DNA from: Pseudoscleropodium purum
Taxonomy: Eukaryota > Streptophyta > Bryopsida > Hypnales > Brachytheciaceae
DNA: 64,000 nucleotides
Direction: 5' to 3'
Assembly (NCBI GenBank): GCA_963969395.1
Contig: OZ017796.1
Coordinates: 47,792,243 to 47,856,242 of the forward strand
This document shows positions 22,081-34,249 of the stretch, piece by piece (position 1 is the stretch's first letter; each line of letters begins with the position of its first letter). The position numbers were made by a program, and so were the translations under genes. Under the pieces are notes generated by a model. That model did not search any database. It was given only the letters and a program-made list of their open reading frames with translations, and was not told the DNA's origin.

Positions 22081-23803
22081 GAGGGTGCGCTCTTGTGTCA
22101 CCGCCAACCCTGCACCGTTAAGTTAGCCCTAGGCAAGCAAGGCAGGCGCCGTGAGTCCGTGAGTCTCCAGTAATGGAGCCCATTAATTAAGGTAAGGCTG
22201 GCCTGCATGACCCCATGGACTGAGCTAGACTGCTCGAGTTCAGGTTTCAGACTTCAGTGTCACGACAGAGAGCTTGGACCTGGAAGTGTGAGAAGTAGAA
22301 GCAAGTTCACTTCGTTCCTGTTCGGAGACCTTCAAACTGTATGTAACTGAAGTTACGTTACTCTTCGTCTTGCAGAGGGAGCTCGCACTTAAGCTTACTG
22401 AGAAAGCTCACCATTGCATTGGGGTGTTGCAGCCAGCCTGCCAGCCATAGCCACGCTTGGCAGATCGCTCGCTCGCTCGAAGCTTCCATCCCTTCTGGTA
22501 CGTTGTGACACATAATTTTCTCCATGTTAGCTTGCTTTTGTCATTTGCATTCTGCTCTTTCCAATCCTCTCGATCGTCGGTCTGACTCCCCAATGCAATG
22601 CTTCTCCTTGGTGATTCTGACAATCTGGCTTGCATGTGTTTTCAGAGTTGCGTGAGGGCGGCTGCATTAGGATTGACTGTTTGTAGCTAGGTTTGTAGAA
22701 GATGGATTGGGGGTGGTGGAACATTGCACCATTAGGGCACAGGACCCCAACGGGAAGCCCAATCGGGCTGGCTGTTTTGAGCGCGCTTTCTTGATGTTTC
22801 AGAAGCTCGTGATGGATTTCCAGCACCAAGTCCGAGCACTTCGGCTTGTTTCGCAACAGTAGGTTGGTTATTTATAGTAATTGCTCTCCTTTTTTTGTGA
22901 AGCCATGGCAGGGTTTAATGAATATGACGCAGGTGGCATGCGAAGCTGAGATCTTTGAGCCCCTTGTTTCATCTTGAGGAGACGTTTGAAATGAAGCCCT
23001 GGGATCAAGCTCCGAATAAGCTTGCATGCCCTGATTATGATTCTCTACTTGAACCCCTTCTAAACCCCTGGTCAGGTGTAGGCAATTCTCTAGCTGCTGA
23101 CGGGCGCCATTAAGCTGATTAATTGAAGAAATCGTTACTCCTTTATAGCACGTGCCGTTGCTTTGCCAACCTTGTCTGTTACATAGATCACTGAGTTGCA
23201 CCAGTGTCAACTTTTAGAGGTGTTAGTTGAAAAATGCCCGAGTTGATGATCCACTTGCGCAGTCATATTTGAGGAATTCTTGGCAAAATACGGTGAGCCT
23301 CTTGGCACCTCTACATAATACATCCCACACTTGATCTTGGCACTAACTGGTGCGCTTTCTGTAGGTTTACATTGACTTCTTTGTTTCCGACAATTTCCAA
23401 TACAGACTGAACAGAACAGAACAGGCATATCTGGAAATGACCACGTGGATGAGGTGTTAGTGTAGGTGATCAAGGCCGGGACTCTTTCTCATTTAATTAA
23501 TTACATCGTTCGGCTTCTGATGCAGCTAGCTGGTTTGGCATTGGGATGTGCACAGGTGTCGGCCTTGAGGAACTATTTATATTTGTGTTACAAAATATCA
23601 GAGTACCTCTGAAGAATCGATCAAGACTCCTTGCAGCAAGTGTATATGGTGACGAATCTTGATATACAGTCTGAGTGACGGGTATGATAGCGTTTCCATG
23701 TTCAGCACCCCACATTCAACATCCCTGTTGAATACATGCAGGTTGAACCCTGAGTAAGGGACCGCGTGCCACAGGAGGCGGAGATCGATCGATCGATCGA
23801 GCC
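22081..23803 (+). promoter_or_regulatory. promoter and 5' region of the DUF604 glycosyltransferase gene
   Basis: GC content rises sharply at about 22080 and stays gene-like up to the start codon, so the promoter and 5' UTR probably lie here. A leader intron is possible but I could not fix one. A GATC tetranucleotide run (23783-23799) lies directly before the ATG, which sits in GCCATGG. Confidence 0.4.
23783..23799. repeat. GATC microsatellite in the 5' leader
   Basis: About four tandem GATC units just 5 bp upstream of the glycosyltransferase ATG. The tract is self-complementary, so it could form a small hairpin in the mRNA leader. Confidence 0.8.
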
Positions 23804-26288
23804 ATGGGGGTAAGCAATGGAAATGGAAATGGGAAGCACTACTACTCACAAGGAGAGCAGGTCTCCGGGGTGGGGCGTCGCAAAGCGAGCATCGTAGTGG
23901 GCATGGCCTGTGCTTGTTCCTTCGTCTATGTCCTGTCTCTGTTTTTCATGAGCGCGCACCCTTGCTGGACGTCTTCTTCTTGTACCCCAACTCCCTGTGC
24001 GAGCCCTTTTATTTTCCCAGATGAGGAAGCTTCCATTCGCAGCTTTGCTACGGAGGAAGATGCAGCAGTAAGGGCACGCGATCACCTCGAAGCAGAGCCT
24101 TCACCGTGGCTAGTGGACCGAGGCCACGGTGCTTCGCGGAGGAACACCGATCTCTCGAGAATCGTGTTTGGCATTGCAGCAGCCACGGACATGTGGTGGG
24201 GCAGGAAGGAGTATCTGAAGCTGTGGTGGAAGCCTTCGCAGATGAGGGGGTTCGTGTTTCTGGACAAGCAGCCGTATGGGAATTATTGGCCTCCCGAGTG
24301 GCCTCCCTACAGAATCTCAGAGAACACATCCCACTTCCAGTACACGTACAAAGGAGGCTGGCGGTCGGCCATTCGAATCTCGCGCATCGTGTCGGAGCTG
24401 CTGCGAATGGATCTGCCCAATGTGGATTGGTTTGTGGTGGGGGACGACGACACCTTGTTCTTTACTGACAACCTGGTGCAGGTTCTGTCCAAGTACGATC
24501 CCACCCTCATGTACTACATCGGAAGCAACTCCGAGAGCCATCTTCAAAACATTCTCTTCTCCTACACCATGGCCTTCGGTGGAGGAGGGTTTGCCATCAG
24601 TTACCCGCTGGCCAAGGCTCTGGCGACGATACAGGACGACTGCCTGTCTAGGTACTCAACTCCTCCCTGCCTTCACATTACTTACAATCGAGACTCATAG
24701 CTTCGAGGACGAAGCAAGATCGATCTCCATACCGTTTGCTTGGTTGGTTGGTTGGCTGGCTTCTTGGATGAATGAGTGAAGATCATAGTCTGAACTTGCA
24801 TTGGGGTTTTGGGTTTGTTAGTTACTACTTGTTTCTTCACGAGACAGCATGAGCGATTAGTTGAAGAATATACATTCGAACGTAGTGATTTTCTTGGCAA
24901 CCGACTGCAACAACTCGAATGTTTCTAACATATTCACTTACTGCTGGCTGGTAACAGATATCCGTATCTGTTTGGTAGCGATGATCGCATGCATGCGTGC
25001 ATGGCAGAGCTTGGCATTCCTCTTACGAAAGAGCCGGGATTCCACCAGGTTGGTTTCATTATTTACTAAAAAATATATGTACGTCCAGCTCAGAATTTTA
25101 TTGGTACTTATCCATAGCCAAAATAAGGTGCGCCAAATGTTTCTTCATTAAAAAACTAGGACTAATCAGCATTTTGAGTTTGCAATGCTGCACAAATCTT
25201 TGCTTAATAATTTAGTGCTCAGGAATTCTCGTCCCTTCTTCCTCTGTTTTTGATGAGTGCTGGTCGATCTGCATAGATATGTGCGTAAAGTGTACGTGGA
25301 TTTGAACTTACACGTCAATCTTGGACGATTGTCTTGCAGCTGGACATCCTAGGAGACATATCTGGTCTTCTAGCAGCACATCCAGTGGCTCCCCTGGTAA
25401 CGCTCCATCACCTTGAGATAATCAAACCCATCTTCCCAAGCACCGCTACAATGAACTACACGCGTGTACGTGCACTGCAGCATCTGCTCAAGGCCGCCGA
25501 AGTGGAAGCAGGTAGTATTGTCCAACAATCCATCTGCTACGCCCCGAACCTCAAGTGGTCCTTTTCTGTCTCGTGGGGCTACGTTGTCCACGTGCACAAG
25601 GGCTTTGTAAGTCCTCGTGAACTGCAAGTTCCCCAGAGAACATTCAGGTCGTGGTACAAGCAGCGTAGCAAAGTGGAGTTCCCGTTCAACACTCGGGAGA
25701 ATCCTGAGGATGTTTGTAAGCAGCCAACTAGATTCTTCATGGATTCAATTAGCGAGTCTGGAGGCTTAATGACGAGCATCTTTCTACGCGAATTTAACGA
25801 CGAGAAACAAAGCTGTGCTGAAAAACTGCAGCCACTCAGCGCTGTAGAGAGAATTCGTGTGTTGAGGAAGAAGCTTGACCAATCTTGGTATCAGGTACAC
25901 TGCCTCCTACTTGAAAATTATTCCCAACAATCTAGCCATTTTCTGCACTGAAACTCGGTCCTCTTTCAGACAGTGAAAGTGACCTCTGAAATGACAATCT
26001 GGTCACACATTCCTGCATACTAGTCACGCTAGCATTGGCTATAGCACGCTTATCACACTTTCAAGTTATATCATAGCCAATTTGGGGGACTCCAAGCAGT
26101 GGTCGTGGTGTACTAAGCTTAGACCGATGTTTTGCGCTGACTTGCTCTGCATCATGTTTTGACCCCAAGAACATTATCTGCAGATACCAAGAAGGTCATG
26201 CTGCAGGGTAAGAAGCTGGAGAAGTGAGAACGTAGATATTCATGTAGGCCCATGTGAGGAGGGCGAGAGTCTTATCGGCAGCTTCTAA
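23804..26288 (+). CDS. DUF604 / Fringe-like putative glycosyltransferase, type II membrane protein
   Basis: I model four exons: 23804-24651, 24958-25048, 25340-25894 and 26184-26288, giving 532 residues. All introns are GT-AG, the reading frame closes exactly, and the joined protein follows the plant DUF604 family from end to end. Residues about 25-50 form a single signal anchor (Golgi type II topology). The catalytic region has MWWGRK, then WFVVGDDDTLFF with the metal-binding DDD at 214-216, then YIGSNSESHLQN and GGGGFAISYPLAKAL. Exon 2 gives YPYLFGSDDRMHACMAELG, and exon 3 gives LLAAHPVAPLVTLHHLE and QQSICY. Exon 4 carries the family tail PRRSCCRV...VGPCEEGE. The relation to Fringe beta-1,3-glycosyltransferases predicts transfer of a sugar from a nucleotide sugar in the Golgi; donor and acceptor are unknown. 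The ATG context is GCCATGG. Confidence 0.9.
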
Positions 26289-26956
26289 TCATTCAAGCTT
26301 CGAGGTCAATTCAGCAACGTACTGACGGGTCCCTCATTGACTCACAATTGGAATGCTAGAAGATACCTGCAATGAATTGCACAGATTGAAGAAGAAGATT
26401 GCAATGATGAAGTACGCCTGCATTAATTGCAGCAAAGACTTGCTGCAGAATTATGGTGAAGACCTCCTTCCCAGACATTTCTCCTTGGTTCGAAAGTTCA
26501 ATCCTCCTGCGTTTGGTGACAATGGCCAAAATTGCCATGCTGGCGTGCAGAAGTGACGATTAGCAAACCAATGCTCAAGATTATTGGACTAGGAAACAGA
26601 TGCAGAGGTTGAAGGATATTAGTTCCTGCAGAATTGGCATTTCGGGGAAGTTCCAAGTTGAGTTTTGGAATAGAGCGAGTGACCAGATTGCTGAAAGCGG
26701 TTTATGAAGATGAGATACTTCGGTGAAAGTGTGAGGTTCCAAGATGGAAATTGAAACCGAAGATAAGCTTTACATTTCAGATTTTGAGCACCATAGAATC
26801 ATTGTGCCCCACTAGCCAACCTTCTACAGGCATTTGCCATGCAATTCATCTGCTGTGTTCAATAATAAGAATACCTATAGAAAAGGAAAGTTATCATCAG
26901 GTAAGTTGTGCAATGCGTGAATCAATGATATGGCCATTTGCTTTGGCTGGGCATCT
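26289..26956 (+). other. 3' region of the glycosyltransferase gene, with a small open frame
   Basis: Gene-like GC content continues after the stop, consistent with a 3' UTR. It includes a 67-codon ATG-started open frame at 26353-26556 with CINC and a second Cys. I recognise nothing in it and treat it as UTR sequence. Confidence 0.35.
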
Positions 26957-27182
26957 TTAACCCCATATGGACCAAGGAATCGTAGGATAAAAATGTCCAA
27001 TTTGATTGGTCATATTCTGAAGAGTACAATTTATAGGGAGACAAATTCTACATTACCAGAATCAGTGAAGAGCATTGCGTATGTTGGTCAATAGTTCAAT
27101 AAAATTGGACAAAAGAAGAAACCCAAAATGATCTACTCAAAGACTTAAAAAAATATAGGCTACTTGGTCCCTCAGGGGTTAC
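26957..27182. mobile_element. family C short TTAA element (MITE)
   Basis: A 226-bp unit begins TTAACCCCATATGGACCAAG and ends CTTGGTCCCTCAGGGGTTAC, so the inverted ends share AACCCC and GGACCAAG. The right TTAA has drifted to TTAC. The GGACCAAG block also follows the end of copy A1, tying families A and C together. It lies between two convergent genes and contains AATAAA (27098-27103, plus strand). Confidence 0.65.
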
Positions 27183-27423
27183 CTACATTCAGATGTACGA
27201 TTGTGCAACATACGCTTGGAGACGAGGCCGGACTACCAAAAGAGCCGAAACAAATTTCTGGATAGATACAAATTTCTGAGATTTCTTTATAACAATCTGA
27301 TCATGCTGCCCCTGGGTTGAACACGGAGATATAGATTGCACTAGAATGCTAAAAAGTTGTTCATTTGCTGCGCCACCGTCCATGAACCCCGACTAAGGAA
27401 GATAGGCATAAATAACCTCCAGG

Positions 27424-30400
27424 TTATGCTGCACACAATTCTTCTATGTCGGTTACCTTAGGTACTTGTTTAACTGATTGAGAAATAACAAGCTGACCAC
27501 AAGCACCTGCAATATCTTGCCCCATTTCTTGCCGAATGGTTGTCCTTATGCCGTATAGTCCTCTCAAGATCTTCTGGAATGATGTTAAATCCTCTTGCGA
27601 AGAGGGCTTGAAGCTGAATGAAGTAGCTGGGTTGTAAGGAATTAAATTGATTGTCTGCAAGTGAATCAGATTCCATCTTAGCAAAGTGAACATTAAAGTG
27701 TTATGAGGACAAAGACCGAAGAATTGAAGTTAAAGCCAAATCCGTGAGGCCCCAGTTCGTAGATATGACCTCACAATTGCTTAGAAGATCAAGGATAGCA
27801 TCTAGGCAGATTGTATCGTGGCAAATAGCAATCCAGATAGATAATTTGAATCCTACCACTTCATGGTCCTTCAACAGGGTCCCAAGCTGGTGTGCTACCT
27901 CCTCAGAATCGTTGATACCAGCAAGCATTACATACTCCACCAACACACGCCGCCCACTGCATGAAAATAAGAGGAAATGAATATTTCCAGATTGCCAGTA
28001 GGAAGCGTTTTCTAAAGCCTGAACTCCAAACCCTAACCCCTAAACCTCCATACACTAGAGAAGGAATTGTATAGCAAAAGGTACAGATCTAAATCCCTCG
28101 TCACATCAAAACGAGAAACTACAGTTGAACCAAAGAACCCTGCCTTTGCAACCGCGAAAAGGAAAGAAACTTGCACAGAATTGATTTCCAGAAAACAAAA
28201 AACAGAATATGGCTACTAAGGGGTAATTCTGAGACTTGAAGGTGAAACCTGATTGTTTGGTAAGAACTCAAAGCCGCTATAAGTTTATTCAGGGGATAAG
28301 CTTTTGCAGTAGGCACAATTTGACACCGTAGTTCTTGCGTTGGCGCATGAAGAGAAAGTGCTAGATTTACTCCAGGCAAATCATCAGCAATTGACAAGAT
28401 ACGTGGGATCACTCCAACCTGATGCGACATGGAGACAGATAAGCTATTGATCATAATTGATGCTAAAGCCAAAGACATAGGATAATCATGAACAGGAGCT
28501 TCAAGCGCCAAAACTAATAACAATGAGGCAGGAGTGTCAGCTATACATTCATGATTGAAGAAACACTCCTTGAAGGCCTAAGACCAAAGTTCAATAACAA
28601 ACATCCTTTACAAAGGGCTCTATGTCATGACGAAAATAAACACTTGGAAGGAAATAAACCTCAGTACCACAAACGATACGAAAAAATAGATAGTATGGCA
28701 GATGCAACAGACTGCGTACAGTAGAGATGGTAATGTGAGTTGGTGACAGACCGAAGCAGCGTCCAGTCAATATCCGCGTTCCTTCCACAACTGCCTTGTA
28801 GTTGTTCAAAGGCTCTCCCATGCCCTGAACAAAATAGCAAACCCAATCACAAATAGGCATACTAAGACCTTGGACCCTCTTATAGACATTAGCTACCAAG
28901 GTTAACAACAAATCAATAAATTCACCACATCTTGAGGTAAAAGTATTATCAAACAAATTTCAATAGCTTCTGCATGTTGAAGACGGATGTCGTACCATAA
29001 AGACAATGTTACGAATGGGAGCAACTTGAGAAGCATGAACGAGCTGTTCCACTATCTCGCCAGCAGACAGATTACCTTTCAGCCCCATGGTACCAGTGGC
29101 ACAAAATGTGCAACCCATCTGACACCCTACCTGTGGTAGCACACACAAAAACTATCAACAGCAATGGATGATTCTGAACCCTAAGGAAACAAAGCCGACG
29201 AGAAGGAAATTTTCACTTGACAATTTTCTGATGAACTGCGCTAGGTGTCTGCGATCTCCCTTACAGAACAGGAATAGCAGACGAATGTCCACTAACTTGT
29301 GACCCGGGAACTGCATTTTATCTACAGAAATCGAACCTGCGATGAAACACACAAAGTAGCCCGAGAACCCCCTTGACGGGGTCCACCAGCGTACTTTCCT
29401 GCTCCAGCATCGTGTCTCATTATCACTGCCTCAACAGACTGTCCACTCTGCATACATAGATAAACAATCGTCATAATTCGTATCATCCTCCATGAAAGCC
29501 ATTAACCCTGCGGCCGACCTCTTCCACAAATCTACGCAATTTGAGATTGCTTGTAACTAACGTAATTAATAGCATAATTTAGTACTGATGAAATGCACAA
29601 ACAGAAAAAATATACCTGTAATCGGATCAAGAGCTTTGTTGTCGAGCCATCCGCAGATGTTTGTTGATCTTGAACTTGTGATGTCAATGTCTTGAATTTT
29701 TCTTTTACCATCTCGATGGCAGCATGAGGCAGTCCAGGCACATCATGTGCTTCTGTATCTAGATGAGCCAAGACATACCTGTCACGACAGCCTTGCACTT
29801 GTCATACTACTAGAGCATTGTAAGCAAGACGGACCCTGTTTGAAAGCTACCTGTTCCTCCCTCCACGCATGAGTGCCGATTAATCCAAGCATGAGTAAAT
29901 TAGGGCAAAAGAGCACGTCAATTTCAATCGAAAAATTTGACAGTTGTTCGCAACCACAAGAAAAATCCGTAAGGAATTGAATGAAGTGACGATAACAAAA
30001 CGCCCTCCATGATTAACCGGGATTCAAAAGTCATGAACGGGGAAGCAAAACTCGAGATATCTTAAAGATTTAGCCATTAGAACTAGCCATTAGATCTCAT
30101 GGATGTTCTCCCCTCGCTCATAATTGCGGAATACGAGTAAACTACGGTAGATGGATAACTATTGAAATTCAGCTGAATTATAAAGACAAAATCCAGGAAG
30201 ATTCGCAAGGTCTTCCAAAACAAAACAAAACTCAAGAATTTTGGTCGTTGCTGGACTCTTGGTTTTCCGGCTAGAATCGTAATCACTCGTCATCTCTGTG
30301 TGGCATGCGGCCCCTAAAATACGAAAAGACCAACTAAAAATGCGAAAGAAAAATAAAACTATGCCAGCACAGAATTCGAAGTGCGAGAATTCCAGCACAG

Positions 30401-30540
30401 CAAAAGCAGAACAGAGCTGAAGCAGAAGCAACTGACGTCCAAATGGTGTAGACATGCAGCGCCTTAATTCCAATGCGCTCGAGCTCCCGCTTCAAAATTT
30501 CGAGGTCGAAGACAGAGAGCTTGCGCAATACTGGCTCCAT
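27424..30540 (-). CDS. RLMN: RlmN-like radical SAM RNA adenine C2-methyltransferase
   Basis: I model eight exons, in transcript order: 30540-30437, 29778-29616, 29447-29337, 29130-28996, 28824-28720, 28418-28249, 27956-27857 and 27654-27424, giving 372 residues. Every junction keeps frame with GT-AG ends. The radical SAM cluster motif is CQMGCTFC (Cys129, 133, 136). The two catalytic cysteines of RlmN are present: Cys122 in TLCVSSQ and Cys348 in GACGQL. Other signatures are [52 protein letters not shown] and NLIPYNP. Bacterial RlmN methylates C2 of A2503 in 23S rRNA and A37 in some tRNAs. The plant target is likely organellar or tRNA, but no transit peptide is visible after the ATG at 30540. 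The frame is open further 5' without an ATG. It diverges from RPN6, 642 bp away. Confidence 0.92.
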
Positions 30541-31182
30541 AGCGGGGCAGGCCAAGCAGCAGGCGATCCGCTGCGTCTGGACTCACCTCGGGACTGCCTG
30601 CTGCAGCACGAACCCCCGCAAACCCTAGAACCAAACTCACTGGCTGTATGGGAAGCGCTACTCGTTTGGCTGTTCTGACTGTATCTGGGGTTACGGAGAT
30701 TTCGGGTGGACCAATGTAGGCATATACGACGCCTGCAATGAAGCTCAGGGGTTTCCTGGAATAACTTAAGCTTAGTTGCAGTTAAGATAATACTGTAGAA
30801 AGATAGTTCAGTAAATAACAGAAATACTCAAATGGTTTAATTATAAAACAGTAGAGTGGAGGGTTCCGTTCATTCCAGTGGAGATGCTGGAAGATCCAGC
30901 CGGGCCCTGCACAGGGGCGGGGAACGGACGGTGGGACGCTCCCTATGCGGAGAACGCTGGCTCCCCTGATTTCCAAGGAAGGCTCCCGAAGCGGGAGAGT
31001 GAGGGAGTGCTCAGCCCTCCGTGCCTGGATCGTTTTTGTTTGCCAAGCAGGGAAAGCTTGGGACGCCATACCCTAACTTAGCGTCGCCATTGCAATCGTC
31101 CCTCCCGCTGGGACTCCGTGTTGCTGCTGTGTCCTGTTGTGTCCGAATCGGTATTGTGCGATATTGAGCGTTTTGGCCTGCC
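30541..31182. promoter_or_regulatory. shared bidirectional promoter interval, RlmN-like (-) and RPN6 (+)
   Basis: Only 642 bp separate the two start codons. The interval holds AAACCCTAG (30620-30628), a telo-box core typical of promoters of translation-related plant genes, 80 bp upstream of the RlmN-like ATG. It also has a GGGGCGGGG-type GC-rich patch near 30913. Co-regulation of the two genes is an inference from the spacing. Confidence 0.5.
30620..30628 (+). promoter_or_regulatory. telo-box-like motif AAACCCTAG
   Basis: It matches the AAACCCTA core of plant telo-boxes and lies just upstream of the RlmN-like start codon. A short motif can occur by chance. Confidence 0.3.
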
Positions 31183-33109
31183 ATGGCTTCGACCGCAGTG
31201 GGCCGGCCGGTTTCGGCTTTCCAGGCGAGCGGAAGCGGCAAGGATGCGTCGGGATGGAGTCCAAGCAGTGAAACCCTAGCGCATGCGCTGGAGTATAAGG
31301 ACAACGACCCCGAGAAAGCGATTGCCCTGCTGCGCGAGATCTTGTACCACCCCACGTCCACGGCCGAGGTGCTGCGCATCAAGGAACAGACGATCACCGC
31401 GCTCTCGGACTTGCTGTCGCAGGAAAAGAAGGCGGAGGAACTGCGTGACTTGCTCACGGATTTGAGGCCGTATTTCAATCTGATTCCCAAGGCCAAGACC
31501 GCCAAGATCGTGAGGGGCATCATCGATGCGGTCGCCAAGATCCCCGGGACCTCCGATTTGCAAATTTCCTTGTGCCGGGAGATGGTGGAATGGACCCGAG
31601 CGGAGAAGCGGATGTTCTTGCGGCAGAGAGTGGAGGCCAGGCTCGCGGCTCTCTTGATGGAGAGCAAGGAGTACTCCGAGGCTCTTAGTCTGCTGACCAA
31701 TTTAGTTCGCGAGGTGCGCAGGTTGGATGATAAGCTGTTGCTGGTGGATATTGACTTGCTGGAGTGCAAGCTGCACTTCTCGTTGCGGAATTTGCCCAAG
31801 GCGAAGGCAGCCCTTACTGCAGCGAGGACAGCGGCGAACGCCATTTATGTCCCTCCCGCGCAGCAGGGCACGATCGACCTCCAGAGCGGTATTTTACATG
31901 CTGAAGAGAAGGACTACAAAACCGGTTTCAGCTACTTCTTTGAAGCCTTTGAGGCTTTCAATGCCTTGGATGATCCTCGAGCAGTATTTAGTTTGAAGTA
32001 CATGCTGCTGTGTAAGATTATGATTAACCAGGCTGATGACGTGGGAAGTCTCATCTCCTCGAAGGCAGGGCTGAAGTATACTGGTAAGTGTGAATCTCCC
32101 CATTGCCTTTCACATTCTGCATATTTCAGGATTAGGGCATTAAGGGAAGCTCTGCGTAGGTGTGGTCCCGTGGGTTAACCCTTTCACGCTTAGGGCTTCA
32201 AGTTTTCTCCTGCCTGCAAACTACGTAACTTGGGCTGAATAGGGTGAGGGTATGAATTTAGGAGGAACAGGTTCTCGATTCGCGCTGGCCTTATTCTGAG
32301 GCCAGAGTCCTATGTATATGTGACTAGGGTTCACCGCAGCATCTCTCTTAGTCATTTAAGGCTCGGTTTCGTACATCTTCATTTGACCCTTTTTCCCTTA
32401 TGTGCTGAATTCCTGTGGGCATCGTGGGAATAGGGTTTAGTGCTTCGTGTTAAGTTGATGATGGCGGGGCACACCGCTGTACACACTGGCACCTCCAGAT
32501 GTCTCCTGCCTCTATCAGGGACACCTTACAGTGGAAGTTCCCGATTGTTCATCTGTCCCGCGTTCATGTTTGTAACTTTTGCTCAACTCTACGCTAGCTT
32601 GTTAAAGTTCCTGGACTGTTCGGTCAACTTCTGTAAAGGATACCCGCTTGTATTGTCCTCATAGGAAGTTTGTTGCAGGTGTGGAGCTGGACGCAATGAA
32701 AGCTGTTGCAGATGCTTATAGCAAGCGATCCCTCAAGAATTTTGAAGAAGCGTTGAATGTGTACAGAGAGCAATTAGAAGAGGACCCAATTGTGCATCGT
32801 CATCTATCATCGTTGTATGACACCTTACTGGAGCAGAATCTCTGCCGTTTGATTGAACCCTTTTCTCGAGTGGAGATTTCTCACATCTCCGAACTTATTG
32901 GCCTTCCAAGTGAAAATGTTGAGAAGAAGCTCTCGCAAATGATACTTGACAAGAAGTTTGCGGGTACTTTGGACCAAGGAGCTGGCTGTTTGATCATTTT
33001 TGATGATGTGAAACCTGATGGAATATATCCTTCCACGCTTGAAACTATATCGAACATTAGCAAGGTGGTAGATAGCCTCTACTTGAAGTCGGCCAAAATA
33101 ATGGCGTAG
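31183..33109 (+). CDS. RPN6: 26S proteasome regulatory lid subunit RPN6 (PSMD11)
   Basis: Two exons, 31183-32083 and 32679-33109, give 443 residues. The 595-bp intron has GTAAGT and GCAG ends and splits a Gly codon in [13 protein letters not shown]. The N-terminal part is alpha-helical repeat (for example [18 protein letters not shown] and [20 protein letters not shown]). The C-terminal part is the PCI/winged-helix domain, including [55 protein letters not shown] and the terminal SAKIMA. RPN6 clamps the proteasome lid to the 20S core and the ATPase ring in cytosol and nucleus. The length is slightly above the usual 420 because of about 20 extra N-terminal residues. The ATG lies in GCCATGG. 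Most of the protein sits in one exon, which is unusual among flowering plants. Confidence 0.96.
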
Positions 33110-33617
33110 TGTAATTTCTGTGACGGTCTTTGTCAGCGAGCTCCGTTCCAAGTTCCTGCATCTTTCTTATGTACTGGACGTGCACCTTGTAGCTAAGTCT
33201 TGCCAAGCTTGGACGCTGAGGACTTGGGAAACATATGAGTAACCTGTCGAGACATTTGGAACTTTCTTTAGACAAATGCCTTCAAGAACGAAGGAATACG
33301 GTCAGTGATCTTTCTTTAGTAGCCTGCAATATATTTTTTTCTTTATCTTCTGCCAATGTGGGCATTATAAAAGTACTCGCGAGTTGCTTCTGGGGTGATT
33401 CGGTTTTTTGTTATAGAAGAAGCGTTCTCCGAGTACAAACACTTGTTATAGATGTTCTTGAAACTGGCATCTTGTTGTACATGTAATTTCTGTGCCGAAG
33501 AAATTCGAAGCGACTATCAAGTTCGCCCCGTAAAAGTGTTAACGCCAGAATGATCGGTTGGTCATCATCGTAGAAATTAGCCTTTTGGGTACCGTGTGAG
33601 CCGTGTGAATCATTTAC
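33110..33617 (+). other. 3' flank of RPN6
   Basis: Gene-like composition continues to about 33600 and stops abruptly at a TTAA element. The 3' UTR lies here; no canonical AATAAA was seen. Confidence 0.4.
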
Positions 33618-34249
33618 TTAACCCCCCTAAGTGCCCGAGGCACCAAATTATGGTGACGAGAATATTTTGAAGTTAAATAAAACCTATCCAAGTTGCTATT
33701 TTCACTAGTTTGTATTTTTTTAAATTATTTCTTGAAGTCTAGTCTTAGCTTCAAAATCTGATTTTGAAAATGACTGATTATGATTATTCTATTCAAGACT
33801 TGTTGCAAGGGTGTCCATTGCAACCTTGACTTTTTGTAGTGTTGAGAGTTCTTGAAAATGAGCCTCCAATACACTAAATTTTTGAAGAAAATTTTACATT
33901 AGAAATTCATTTATAATAGTTGTAGAAGAGTTTTTGAGAAGTCTTAAATTAATTGGAGTTATGTATGCCATGTACTTTAACTTCATATTTTTTTGGTGAC
34001 CAACTTTTTAGACATGTAAAAAGAGGATTAGAAGACTTCCACTTATATTCATAGTTTTGATACCTTGATGATCAAACTATAAGTGATATTGTTGTTTGTT
34101 TTTTAATGAGATTTGTGATATATCTAGTTTGAATTTGTAAAGTTAAAATTCCAAAAAAATTGATACAACTTATCAACATGTTGGCTTTTTGTTCAATTTA
34201 GAGCAAATTCTTAGAATCTCAAAAAGGACTTTGGACATTTAGGGGTTAA
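33618..34249. mobile_element. family B TTAA element, full length (copy B1)
   Basis: Bounded by TTAACCCCCCTAAGTGCCCG and GGACATTTAGGGGTTAA, 632 bp including both TTAA. The interior matches B2 (about 38095-38665) and B3 (56857-59744) in reverse orientation; landmarks are CCTTGACTTTTTGTAGTGTT and GAGCAAATTCTTAGAAT. It is noncoding, and its TTAA and CCC ends are piggyBac-like. Confidence 0.78.

Noticed and set aside
28021..28050. Telomere-like AAACCCTAACCCCTAAACC in an RlmN intron, and TTAACCCCTAAA words elsewhere
   Set aside because: They resemble the plant telomere repeat CCCTAAA, but there is no array; elsewhere the words are transposon ends, so this is not interstitial telomere DNA.
31011..31844. 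277-codon minus-strand open frame
   Set aside because: It is antisense to RPN6 exon 1, which has clear homology on the plus strand.
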